The position numbers and the translations under genes are program-made. Source: Erigeron canadensis (lineage: Eukaryota; Streptophyta; Magnoliopsida; Asterales; Asteraceae). Taken from it: a stretch of 64,000 bases of DNA. The stretch spans positions 24,437,516-24,501,515 of the forward strand of contig NC_057766.1 of assembly GCF_010389155.1 (NCBI RefSeq), in the 5' to 3' direction. Positions 34,963-46,180 of this stretch are shown piece after piece. Under the pieces are notes generated by a model that did not search any database, was not told where the DNA came from, and was given only the letters and a program-made list of their open reading frames with translations. Positions within the stretch are counted from its first letter, which is position 1. Every line of letters starts with the position of its first letter.

Positions 34963-35510
34963 AACTGTTTTCCGTAATCAACACAAAATCCCGTCCTTAG
35001 CTCAGCGGCAGAGCGTTTGGTTTGTAGCTCCATTGGTCGCTGGTTCGAATTCAGCAGGCGGGACCCTTATTTTTATCCTCCATACCAAATAAACAATTTT
35101 CTATCATTTAGGTTTTTCAAATTTAAAGATATCTTTAATAATTAATAGTAATAATAAGAATTTTAAAACTATCATATAATTGTCACGTAAAAAACTTTAT
35201 ATTATAAATTTTGTTATAATCTTTTTACACCAACAAAACTAATTTATAGAAACTAGGATATAACATTGACGTCTACATGTTGTGTCTAACTAAACTTAAT
35301 TAACAAATGTCACAATATATTTTTTATATAAAAAAAATTAGAATACCGTACGGACCGTATTTTTATTAGTGGATAATATAATAACTATTACGGATTTTAT
35401 AGAGAAACATGTGTCAAGCACATAGGATATTATGAAAAAAACAAATAAAAAATAATCACACTATAATCGGATGCAAAAACGTACAAAATAATTATTTCTT
35501 ATGTTATGTG
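34963..35510. repeat. duplicated tRNA-Tyr segment, copy 1 (second at about 40350-41150)
   Basis: From TTTTCCG upstream of the tRNA-like sequence through CCTCCATACCAAATAAAC, TTTACACCAACAAAAC and ACTATTACGGATTTTATAGA the two segments are colinear. The second copy contains an extra 241-bp Helitron. A shorter third relative lies at about 53434-53560. Confidence 0.85.
34991..35063 (+). pseudogene. tRNA-Tyr-like pseudogene
   Basis: A 73-nt sequence aligns to the tRNA-Tyr gene at 40372. The D arm GCTC/GAGC and the B box GGTTCGAAT are kept and GTA remains in the anticodon position, but the acceptor stem has two mismatches and the anticodon stem two or more. It is unlikely to fold as a normal tRNA. 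Confidence 0.75.
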
Positions 35511-35848
35511 TATATGAGTATATTAATCAATTTAAACCCAACGGTATCATACAATCCATTAAAAGTGTAATGTTTTAAATTTTTTAACTTTTAGCTTTAC
35601 CAACTTTGACTAAAAAAAATTCTTTATATTAAAATTATAGTTTATAAAAACTATCTGAACTAATTATGTTTTATAAGTGTTTTGACTGAGATAATTTTCA
35701 AACAACTTTTTAATAACAAAAAAAAAAATATTTAAGATTAAAGTTTAAAAATAAAGAATTTTAATATATAAAATAAAACGCTGTAAATCTTCTAATTTAT
35801 CATCCATTTTGTACTACATTTTATCGGATGAAAAGATAATTTTATAAG

Positions 35849-35985
35849 TAAAGTTGATGTAATCTGGACCCTTAGATTAAAATCAAGGGTTAAGATTCAA
35901 AAATAATTTTTGAATCTTAACCCTCAATTTTAATCCAAGGGTCAAAATTTTCAACTTTACCTATAAAGTTCATTTCAACTTTAGA
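35849..35985. repeat. small foldback element
   Basis: A palindrome of about 60 bp per arm centred near 35911, with AAGGGTTAAGATTCAAAAAT facing its complement and AGTAAAGTTGA / TCAACTTTACC at the outer ends. It looks like a hairpin MITE; no target duplication was established. Confidence 0.75.
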
Positions 35986-36238
35986 GGATCTCAATCCTAT
36001 TTTATCTCTACACCTTTATATTGCACAAGGAAATGGAAAACAGCAACTATACCTTCCATTGCCTAGCTTTTTCGAGTTCAATTACTTCCTCCAATGGAGC
36101 ATTTAATTATTGCTTTGTCCACATTATATATCATATATTATTCAAAATTCATTCATCAAAATGAATCTAAATAGTAACAATAACATTATAAAGTTGCATA
36201 TTTATGTAGCAAGTGTAAAGAAAGTCAGAGAGTTATAC

Positions 36239-37403
36239 CTGGAAATCGATGAGTTGCAGGACCCCAATACTTAAGCGTTGCTAAATGATAAGCGCGCTCT
36301 AACAGCTTTCTCTTCCATATCATAACCATCTAAAGAATATATACACAAATGAAAATTCATTTCTGTATGTGTTGGTACATACTGGTGGTGTTAGCCTGTT
36401 AGGGAGTGCATAGTTTTTAAAATGTTGAATTCTAAATAAAAAACCTTCAAATGCTTTAGAACAAATGTGCTTTTCCTATAAACAAAGTTAAAACCCTCAT
36501 CATATACTGAATCCTTCGAGTGGCATTTTAGCTTTAAAACAACATGATAGGTTATACACACTCCAAAATACCCTCAAAACCTCTAAAAATTCAAATGTAA
36601 GCATGAAATATTGAAACTTACCTACATAAACTGAAACTAAGTGTTGAATCCATCAAACAAAAAACACACACAAAAATAAATAAATAAATAAAAAAACAGT
36701 GTGAATAGCCAGAATATAAAAGTAAATACAAATTAGTCATTGTGTTTTGTTTTCACAACTAACCTGGCCGGTCTTCCTTTCCTGCTTTGCCCTTCGTGCT
36801 TCATAAGTACCAGTCAATCCATACCTGATGAATGAAACGAATAAATATAATCATAATCATTTACATACCAAACTCTGCTCATGGTGAGATTGGATATAAA
36901 CTTCATATAGCAAAATAAGAAAATGAAAAATAAAAATGAACTTTTTAACACCTCTCGACTAAAACGGTCTTTTTGACTATATGTATCTAAGATTTCCTAT
37001 GAACAATTTATCTCGGTTAGTCGACTTTCTGTGACCCTCTTTTTTTAGAATTCATAACACCACAACTACTAAAAAACAGCCTTAGCAGTAGCAAGACCAG
37101 GAGCAGAGGAGCAATATGATTTGCTGAAGTAGTACAACATCCACACATGTGGTCGACTGTTCGAGAACGACCAAAACTCATTGGGAACACTTTAATGACA
37201 GAAAAACACTAAGGCATGATGATAGTTTCTCGAAATCAAGTTATATTATCATCTTCACCAAAACATAAGGCATCATAAAAAACTAGCCCAAATAATTGAA
37301 ACGGTACGAAAAATGTCCAAAATTGTGAAATTCTAACCTTTCCACATGAGTGACATCAAAGGATTCCAATGGTTCAAGAGGAACCACCAACAAAAAGTAA
37401 AAC
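36239..37403 (-). pseudogene. AINTEGUMENTA-like AP2 gene fragment
   Basis: Three exon-like blocks on the minus strand: about 37403-37338, 36824-36764 and 36329-36239. The third encodes [11 protein letters not shown] in one frame and AYHLATLKYWGPATHRFP in the next, together matching the end of the first AP2 repeat of AINTEGUMENTA-type factors ([22 protein letters not shown]); an extra GC separates the frames. The second encodes YGLTGTYEA...RKTGQ, matching HRWTGRYEA...RKGRQ. Exon junctions fall where ANT-type genes have them (after the Arg before HRWTG, and after NFP/NFS). The small VYLG exon was not found, the linker is shortened, and no other exons are recognised. Kept introns argue for a DNA-level copy or capture, not retroposition. 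Spliced as it stands the blocks stay open but would not encode a normal AP2 domain. Confidence 0.55.
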
Positions 37404-38257
37404 TGTAAAAGGAGAGAACATCAATGGTTCGTATATGTGTGTTTTTGAAAAAAATGTTAATGTTAAAATTTCAAAAATCACAGTCGCATTAGAAAAATAC
37501 ATAATCATAAGATTATCACTAAACAATTAAATACAAATTAATAATTAAACAAAGATTGAGATTAAGTAATAAAGGGATGAAAAAGGTTTAAATTAATAAT
37601 TAATAGTTAATAATTACCTCATAAAATAGTGTTCGAAGACCTACATAAATTGTGCCTGGAAGTAATATGAAAGAGATGAAATAGTAGTTGTTTACTTGTT
37701 TGGTGGTGAATGTATGAGAATAAAAGGGAGATATAACTGAGAATTAATTCTAGAACCATTTAATATATGACAATAGAGGGAGATATACAATGTGCAATAT
37801 ATGCAAAGGAAGCACTACAACTAGTGATCAACTAGATAACACATCTTCAGTCTTCACTAAAACATAAGGCATCATAAAAACTAGCCCAAATAATTGACAT
37901 GTATACTTCCCTAGGCATCATAAAAACTAGCCCAAATACATGTTAACATGTATACTTCCCTAGTCAATAACAAAGCCAACTAAATACTGTTATAAACCAA
38001 CTAAACTAATTGAAAATCAACTAAGCCACAACTGTAGCAGTTAAACTTTGAATTTATATATATATATATAAGGAAAAGGGAATATAAGGTTGTCCGACAC
38101 CTAAGCTTAGGTGTGGAACACCTCACATACTAATACTTTATTATTTCTTGTTTAATGAATAAATGCTTGGGCCCTCATGATTTTTATGGTTTAAAAAAAA
38201 ATATGTGAGTGTTCCACACCTAAGCTTAGATACCCGACAGCCATATATTACCATCCC

Positions 38258-38290
<33 letters not shown>

Positions 38291-40371
38291 GTATAAGGGA
38301 AAAGAATCTCACTATGTGAAGTGGATAATCAAGAATGCCAACATGCATACAATAATAAGGAAATCATTTGTATTCTCATTCTCATTGCTTTGTCCTTTGT
38401 CTTCTCGTTCTCATTGCTGATGTCCCTCTCTGAATTGTCTTTGCGATTTGAACTACAATTCATAAGTCAAATTAGAGCCTACTCGGGATGATCCTCAGTT
38501 TGGTGTTGATTACTAACAGAAATACTTTCTGCCTATAACAAGTTATATTGATAATGCCCTTCTCATCTTCCAGAAATTTTAGTGTAGCTCCTGCATGAAG
38601 CGTATGAAGATATAGTTGAAATATCAGTCATAAACTAATAACAAGGATTGAACATCGAGGTATAGTAGAAGCTTTTTTCGCTAGCAACAAAATTCTAATT
38701 ATCTTAAACAACATTCACTGATTGCACCGAATTTATCTATAATCTTCTTCACAAATATATCGAATTTTACCACATGATTGAGTTTTCCAACCTCTTTTTA
38801 CATTTCCAGGATTAAAAACTAATCGTACATAGACCAAGTTAATGGTCGTAATCAAACATAGATAGTAACTAATTAGGGGGGTTGAGCACAAAGAAACAAA
38901 AACTTTGATTTATCATGTCATTCCTATACAATTTAAGTGAGGAATTCATTTCCGGGCAACCTTAAGCATACAAATCAAGACATGGTTAAGTTTTTGGAAG
39001 TTTAGATTGTAATATGGTTTCCAACCATGTGTTTCACATGATGTTAATTAAGACAAGAGTAACAGTTAGGATGAAATTCACAAAAGGAAAGGGAATTCTA
39101 ACCGTATGAATTCATGCCTTATGGATTGCTTCTCTGTTGTGTCTGCGGCCAAAACCCGTAAGAATTCCAACAACAGCCAAAAGCTTCTTTTTTCATTTGT
39201 GCCTTTAGATTGCATGTACAAGATGCTTTGAAACAAATCCTTCATGCCTAGCTTTGGCTAGCCCAATCTGAAGCATGAATAACGTTTTTTGATGTTCTCT
39301 ATCAAAAAGCCAGAATTTACTTTAAAACTATTGTCCTAAATTTAGTCCAAAAGTAATTAAATGTGTTTGTCTTAATAACTCCCTTATTGTTTGTTCACAA
39401 AGCAGCAAAATCACCGGACATCATAAACTATTTGAGAAGACCCAACATTTTAACAGCCGATATCATACCCATATAAGATCTATCTAAACTCCTCGATGAC
39501 CAACAAGGGCAATAAAAAAAAAAAACAAAAGTAAGTGGATACCTCTTGATCAAGAGCCTCGCATCCCAAACATCCACCAAAAAGCAGTCTAAAGAGTAGC
39601 CCAAACAATAGCTTGAACAGCAGCCCAAACATCATAAAAAATTGCCCAAAATGTGGCCTCAACAACACCAAACAGAACCATAAGGTGAGCATTCCGCAGT
39701 ACTCATATCGGCTAAAGGCCACTTTTCAATCCAACCACCTGATATGCCTAATATTGAAAAGTTGTCACATTAACTTATAGTCCATGGCTTTCATTAGATA
39801 GCAAACACTATTTTGCTTAAATGTAAAAAAAGATCACATACCCAGTTCTTAAGTCAGTTAATTAAAACTTATTTTATCACTAAATATCTAATTCTTATGC
39901 ATAAAATGAAAAAATAAAAAACTTTGCTTACAACCCATTTGATATAATATACACTGAGATTTAAGCAAAAAAGTATATAAAGAAAAAGTAACAAATTGAT
40001 ATGTAATTAAATATATAACACATATATACATATGCACACATAACTTACCAATCCATCTTCTTCTTAATAAATTTCAAATAATTTCAGATTATATGTTTTC
40101 CAGAAATAAGTTTTTTTTAAAAATATTTACAAAAAATAAATTATAATTGAACTAACCTCATCGGAACCACACACGACGATCGGTATAGAATCACACCCGG
40201 CACTGATATGCGAAGGCGCATATGGTGTGGTGGCGTGGATGGCGGTGGTGGTGGTGGATGGTGGTAATAGGGGCGGAGATGGTAAGAGTGGAGGTGCGTG
40301 ATGGCGGAGCAGGGTAGAGAGATAAGTAATATAAGAAATATAATTTATTATTTTCCGAAAAACGACAAAAA
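37404..40371. other. intergenic, no gene recognised apart from repeats
   Basis: Contains a MITE (38080-38265), repeated CATAAAAACTAGCCCAAATA blocks (about 37270, 37870 and 37918) and a GC-richer patch at 40160-40320. Splice-like junctions can be found on the minus strand near 39110 and 40158, but no protein family could be read, so no gene is called. Confidence 0.4.
38080..38265. mobile_element. foldback MITE with CACCTAAGCTTAGGTG palindromes
   Basis: The arms read inward from GAATATAAGGTTGTCCGACA and, on the other strand, ATATATGGCTGTCGGGTA, and both contain TAAGCTTAGGTGTGGAACAC. It is flanked by TA repeats, so its duplication cannot be read. Confidence 0.75.
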
Positions 40372-40444
40372 CCCGCCTTAGCTCAGTGGTCAGAGCGGTA
40401 GACTGTAGATCTATGCGTCGCTGGTTCGAATCCTGCAGGCGGGA
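40372..40444 (+). tRNA. tRNA-Tyr (GUA), intronless
   Basis: The 73-nt sequence folds as a cloverleaf: acceptor CCCGCCT/AGGCGGG pairs fully, D stem GCTC/GAGC fully, anticodon stem GTAGA/TCTAT with one G-T, T stem GCTGG/CCTGC with one T-T mismatch, discriminator A. The anticodon GTA is at 40405-40407. The B box GGTTCGAATCC is canonical, a 13-T run follows at once, and CAA words lie just upstream as in plant tRNA genes. It is nuclear type, not plastid or mitochondrial. Plant nuclear tRNA-Tyr genes normally have a short intron after the anticodon; this one has none. It may be functional or a near-intact derivative. Confidence 0.8.
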
Positions 40445-40445
40445 C

Positions 40446-40458
40446 TTTTTTTTTTTTT
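40446..40458 (+). terminator. RNA polymerase III terminator of tRNA-Tyr
   Basis: A run of 13 T begins two bases after the discriminator base of the tRNA. Confidence 0.75.
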
Positions 40459-40819
40459 CCTCCATACCAAATAAACAATTTTCTATCATTTAGGTTTGTT
40501 ACATTTAAAGATAATTTTAAGTGAAATTTCTATAAGTATCAAAGAATTGTCACGTAAAAAAACTTTATATCATAACTCTTTTTATAATCTTTTTACACCA
40601 ACAAAACCAATTTATAGAAATCAGGGTATAACATTGCCATTTACATGTTACGTCTAACTAAACTTAGTTAATAAATGTCACAGTATATTTTTTCTAAAAA
40701 ATTTAAAATATCATACGAACTGTATTTTTTTTTATGGTGAATTTAGAATAAACCAATTAATAAGGTGCATCATGATAATAACTATTACGGATTTTATAGA
40801 TCAAAATTTGTCACTCGCA

Positions 40820-41060
40820 TCTCTTCTTTCTTCCTACTAAAGGACGAGGACTCTTTTTCCAATTGCTTATGTGGTACTTAATTAACACATGTTCCGCTTT
40901 CCAAATTTCTTTTATTTACACACATATCCTCAAAAATTTCAATATTTATCTTTTACATACATTTTATATTTAAAATTCGATCCATTCTAGATGGTTAAAT
41001 TATAATAATTTTACCTTGTGGAGTCCGTGTGTCAACACGGGGTTATATCTACTTATCTAG
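40820..41060 (+). mobile_element. 241-bp non-autonomous Helitron with identifiable empty site
   Basis: Starts TCTCTTCTTTC after an A and ends CTTATCTAG before a T. A hairpin CCGTGTgtcaACACGG lies shortly before the end. The paralogous segment at about 35410-35430 continues straight across the junction without these 241 bp (empty site between 35422 and 35423), which confirms insertion between A and T without target duplication, the Helitron signature. Confidence 0.85.
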
Positions 41061-41159
41061 TAAGATAATACAAAAAAAGCTAATAAAAATTTATCACATT
41101 ATAATTGTAGGCAAAATCGTACAAAGTAATTGTTTCTTATGTTCTACTTTATATGATTA

Positions 41160-41200
41160 CTAGATTTTAGACCCGTATTCAATACTGGACACGAGGTTTA
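41160..41200 (-). mobile_element. Helitron 3' terminus on the minus strand
   Basis: On the minus strand the sequence reads CCAGTATTGAATACGGG, a hairpin, then TCTAAAATCTAG with T next. The other end was not found. Confidence 0.5.
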
Positions 41201-43786
41201 CGATATTATTAATATTAGATCTTCATACATTTAATTCATGAAATCTTATCATTTTTAACATATACGGTTCTAAGTGTTATACTTTGCAAGTTGTAGTACA
41301 ATAATTATAGGTTTTTTAAATGTTATACTTTGTAAGTTGTAGTACAATAATCACAGGTTCGAAACTGTTATTATTAGCTGAGATATATTGATGGAATCGT
41401 TTGCTGTAGTCATTACACAAGACACATGCTACAATAATTTTCATAGTAATGTAATGTTATTATGAAAGATAATTAAGAATTAAAATATAAACATACTTGT
41501 GATCATGTACATGATATTCAATTATATGTATATGGTCATGATGCGGGCCCATTAACGAATAGGTTTATTTTCAATCATTTGTCCTATGATAATTAGATAA
41601 CAATTAGGATTGTTTTCATATTATTTAATAACAATTAGAACTTTTGATTTGAGTGACAATTCTAACTTAATAAAAATAAATATAAATACTTTTTGTAACT
41701 AATTTTAAAAAAACTACTCAAGTTGATGGTTAAAAATAAATATAAATTAAATATTCAAAGTTAAAAAGTGTAAATTATTGATGTAAAACAAAAAAGTGTA
41801 AATTAATGAGACTCTTTTTACAGATTAATATAAATACTAATATAATAATATATTTGGATAATGACTATTAGGATTTTTAATTTATAGTATGATGATATAC
41901 CCCTCCGAAGCTCTACCTCCGTATGTGAATCTGCAACTTAAAAGATGCTTTCTGCCAGAATTACGGAGCTCACCTCTGCCAGAACGAAGCTCATCTCCGT
42001 CAGAACGGAGGTCACTTTAAGAAAACGGAGCTCATCCGTCAGAACGGAGCTCCACCAAATATGGAGGAAATCTCTTACTTTCTTCCTCCTAAAGCAAAGG
42101 TAAGTTTCCTTATCTTTTAATATTATAATATAATTAATTATAAGGCCTGTAAATCCCATAAACATGTCTACGATATCTTGCACCCAAATAATTAGGGTAT
42201 CCCCTTAAAACCTTAACTTTCCCTTTAAGCTAGCTCCTCTTATAAATAGAGGTCCTCCCCAATAGTTGAGACATGTTCTCTTCACCTACAAAACACCTAA
42301 GGCGGTTGTCTTCTCTACGGAGTCGTCCACCGCCAACACAAACACCTCCGATCTTGGGGTGTTAAGCTTCACAAAGCTTTACACCGATACGGAATCGCCA
42401 ACGAATCGGTCAAAGCCCCTTCCTTGTTCCGGATTGAAGGACCATGCGGTTCTTTGATCAAATATAGTAAATCTAAGTGATGACATAGGCGAGAGTCAAT
42501 TTGATAAAATTGAGCGATTTGATTGATTAATAAGTCATTAGTTCAACTGTCTTATAGTATATATTAAGACTTGATTATTACCCGCGTAATACGCGGAGAA
42601 CATATATAATTAATGACATGTTAAATTTTTATAATATCAATTAACCGTCAAACCGTCAAAACCGGACCAAGCCGAGGTACTTGGATTGGTTTGGTCAAAT
42701 TGAGTTGTTAAAGTCTTGTCTGACATTTTAATATTTGAAAAACCGGTTCCTTGGTCCGGTTACGGTTTGAGCAAAACGTAAACCGTCAAAAACCGGACCG
42801 GACCAAAAGATATATATGTATATATATAATATATTTACTTCACATATTTATCAACTTTTACCAAAGATATTCTACTTACATATTTTAGTATTATGCGCAA
42901 TATATTATCAGGTATTTTAGTTCAGATATATTATAAAAAAAAATTTTGGTAGATAATTATAAGATATTCTAACAAACATTTATTTATATTATATAAATAT
43001 ACTTTTTCTTTCATTATTTCCTATTTTTAGTTTATTCTTTAATTTTTTTGATCTTCATTACTCCACTATTTTCCACTCAAAGATCAAAATTATAAGATTC
43101 GAGTCCTTCATCACCTTTAATATTTCATATTTTGTGAGTATAAAACACAATATAATTGTAACTTTATTAGTGTTTTTATTAATTATTAATCTATATATCG
43201 CATGTTGTGTTGATCTAAAGTTAAAATTATACATAATATCATCGCAATTTTTATAGAATTATTTTTTTGATATATAATTATGATAGCTTATTATAGGCTC
43301 CATATTTGTTTTCTAGCTCTTTATTAAGAAGGTCGAATTAACAACCGGTAATAAAACGTTTTATAATAAATATCCTATACAAAAATCCTTATAACCAAAT
43401 TTTATTCGAAAAATATCTTATGCAAAAATATAATTCAATAAAAACGTATTACATTTTAAAAAATTAAAATATAAAGTTAATATTAAAGATAAAAAATGAT
43501 GTAAAATATAAAAATATTAGTTTCCATATTATATTATTAAAAATATTTTTTTATTAATGTCTACAAACTTAAATAAGGAAATAATAATTATTTAAATTTA
43601 TTAATATAAAATTAAATATATAAAAGGTAAATAAGGTATATGACATCATCATTTGATCTAATGGCTCTGATTAAAAGTTGACATTCATCTGAGGGTCCAT
43701 ACTTCTCCAATTATGAATTAAGGTTTCTCTTTTATATATATTTAGAGATAATTAATCTATATCTATATCTATACTTACTATATTAT
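41201..43786. other. intergenic, repeat-rich, no gene recognised
   Basis: Includes a duplicated 40-bp block around TGTTATACTTTG(C/T)AAG (about 41275 and 41318), a cluster of CGGAGCTCA words near 41960-42060, a GC-rich hairpin ACCCGCGTAATACGCGG near 42580 that resembles a Helitron tail on the minus strand, and AT-rich sequence. The open frame at 42266-42457 has no recognised domain. Confidence 0.4.
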
Positions 43787-44240
43787 AAAGCATATTTTTC
43801 TTAGATTTTCAACATTAAACTTGAAATTTTCAATATTGATTATAAGTACTTCCTCAAAATGTCTCTCCTATCTATTCTATATTTATCTAAAATAACTATA
43901 ATACCCTTTCTCTCTCCTCAAATCTCAACCAATCATCTCTTTTCTCTCTCCTCCATAAATCATTTATTCCTCCAATTCATTCAAAATCTTTTATCTCAAA
44001 AACCGTACATCGATAAATTATAAAAATTGTATGGGTGTTCTTAAAATTTCATGTTATTTCATTAGAGATGTCATTCGATATACTTTCGACACATTTTTAA
44101 ATCCGAGGGCGGAGCCCGTACGGCTAAGGCATTTGACTATCATACTTTATGACATATCAACTCCTATAACCTATCATACTCTATGACCTAGGTATCACCC
44201 CACCATCTCACCGCCGCAACGCGTGGGTACTTGCTCTCGT
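43787..44240 (+). repeat. dispersed repeat family R1, copy 3
   Basis: Starts CTATATTATAAAGC and ends GCGTGGGTACTTGCTCTCGT; the next copy of the family begins at the next base. Confidence 0.7.
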
Positions 44241-44661
44241 TATATTATAAAGCAAAAACTCTTTGTCTAAATTTTAAGTTTCAACATTTACATTCCCAAA
44301 ATGCCCCTTATCAATTCTATATTTACCTAAAATAACTATATTACCCTTTCTCTCTCCTCAAATATCAAACAATCATTTTATTTCTCTCTCATCCATAAAT
44401 CATTTATTCCTCCAATTCATTCAAAATCTTTTATCTTAAAAACCGTACATCGATAAATTATATGGGTGTTCTTAAAATTTCATGCTCTTTCATTAGAGAG
44501 GTCATTCGATATACTTTCGACGAATTTTTAAATCCAATGACGAGACCTGTACGATTAAGGGCGGAGCATGTTAGGTGGTTCGTCCAATCACCGCCACCGC
44601 CATTACATCACCACTCCGTCATCACCTCTATCATTGCTGCAAGGCGTGGATACATTTCTCT
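44241..44661 (+). repeat. dispersed repeat family R1, copy 4, head to tail with copy 3
   Basis: Begins TATATTATAAAGCAAAAAC and ends near GATACATTTCTCTCATT. Contains the shared TCTTTCATTAGAGA core. The open frame inside it is part of the repeat. Confidence 0.65.
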
Positions 44662-44763
44662 CATTTGTTTAAATAGAAATATAACATGAATCACACAATA
44701 TATTGAACGGATTAAAAAAAAATGATATATCAAATATGTTTTAAAGTGTTAGTATTATGAAAT

Positions 44764-45152
44764 ACGAGAGGAAGTACCCGCGCGTTGCGGCGGTGAGATG
44801 GTGGGGGTGGATAGGTCATAAAGTGTGACAGGTCATAGAGCGTACGGGTTCCGCCATTGGATTTAAAAATTCGTCGAAAATATATTGAATGACATCTCTA
44901 ATGAAAGAGCATGAAATTTTAAGAACACCCATATAATTTTTATAATTTATCGATGTACGGTTTTTGAAATAAAAGTTTTGAATGAATTAGAGGAATAAAT
45001 GATTTATGGATGAGAGAAAAAAAAGATGTTTGGTTGAGATTTGAGTAGAGAGAAATGGTGTTTGGTAAATATAGAATTGATAAAAGAGGCATTTTGGAGA
45101 AGTAATGTTGAAACTTAAAATGTTAGATAGAGAGAATCTGCTTTATAATATA

Positions 45153-45157
<5 letters not shown>
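44764..45157 (-). repeat. dispersed repeat family R1, copy 5 (minus)
   Basis: Starts ACGAGAGGAAGTACCCGCGC and ends CTTTATAATATAG, opposite to copies 3 and 4, so the three copies form an inverted cluster. Confidence 0.7.

Positions 45158-45197
<40 letters not shown>
45154..45197. repeat. (AT)n microsatellite
   Basis: An uninterrupted run of about 22 TA units at the edge of repeat R1 copy 5. Confidence 0.95.
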
Positions 45198-45199
<2 letters not shown>

Positions 45200-46082
45200 T
45201 ATTTAACTAAAAAGTATAATGTACATATCACTTGCCCATTACATACTTAACGAGGAACTTTTGAACTATTTAAAGATATTTGTGAATGATAAATCTTTTA
45301 ATTTCTTATTAATTAGCGCATAAGTGAGAAATCTTAGAAGTTTGGAAATTTTTTTTAAAAACTTCTTAATTATAGCAAGTCAACTATATTGGTTAATGCT
45401 ACATTTTCTTTAAATAATAAAGAAACAAACTTTTTTTAAAAAAATCTAAATTAAGAAATTGAAATACCTAAAATACTGTTCTCCTTTATTGATTAATTTA
45501 AAATTCTATATCTAATATATTTATAATACTTTTAATGAAATAATTTACAACATAAATCTCTTAATTTTTAAAATAGTTACACTATCTCCTTTAATATAAA
45601 ATATTTTTAAATTCACCACCTGTTACCACCGCCGGCGCCACTCGTTGCTGACCCCGCCACCACTATCATCATAACCGCCGCATTACGCAGGCATATACCT
45701 TTGTTTTCTTTTAAGTGATTTCTTCCATTTGTTAAAGTTGACTTTCCATTCTCGTAACGTTCTGTTTTCCTCTGATACACATTACGTTTTAGACAATCCA
45801 AATCCAGTGTTAATTAGCAAATCTGACCGCCTTCACTCGCAAAGTCTTGTGAGGTCCCCTAACTAAAAGTTACAAAAACTTAAAATTCAAAAAGTCATTT
45901 ACCCCGTATATTATGCGGGTACGATTTTTACTTACTTTTTGATGGCCCAATATTAACTGGACTACTGGAGCGTTACAGAATATATATACAAAACTAATTC
46001 CCTTGGAGAAATTTTAGGGATTTAGGGGGGAGATTTTATAGGAATTGTTATCAAATTATAATTCTAATCGATATGTAAAATC
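45198..46082. other. intergenic upstream of copy F
   Basis: AT-rich. A GC-richer patch at about 45615-45690 (CCACCGCCGGCGCC...CGCCGCATTACGCAGG) resembles the tail of R1 or Helitron-like repeats. No gene recognised. Confidence 0.4.
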
Positions 46083-46180
46083 TAGGTATACATATATTCA
46101 TTCCAAACTTAAAGAACTAAAAAGTACCCTTGAACATTTTTTGCAACACCAACAAAATACTCTATTAATTCTGTAAAAAA
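46083..46180 (+). promoter_or_regulatory. 5' flank of copy F, shared with fragment E
   Basis: Carries CTAGGTATACATATATTCAT and TTGCAACACCAACAAAATAC in the same order as the flank of E. Confidence 0.55.

Noticed and set aside
40127..40489. 120-codon minus-strand open frame
   Set aside because: Its middle is the antisense translation of the tRNA-Tyr gene and the rest is low-complexity Pro/Thr sequence.
44462..44689. Small gene MGVLKISCSFIRE...
   Set aside because: The same start occurs in every copy of repeat family R1 and in the foldback element at 19779; it is repeat sequence.
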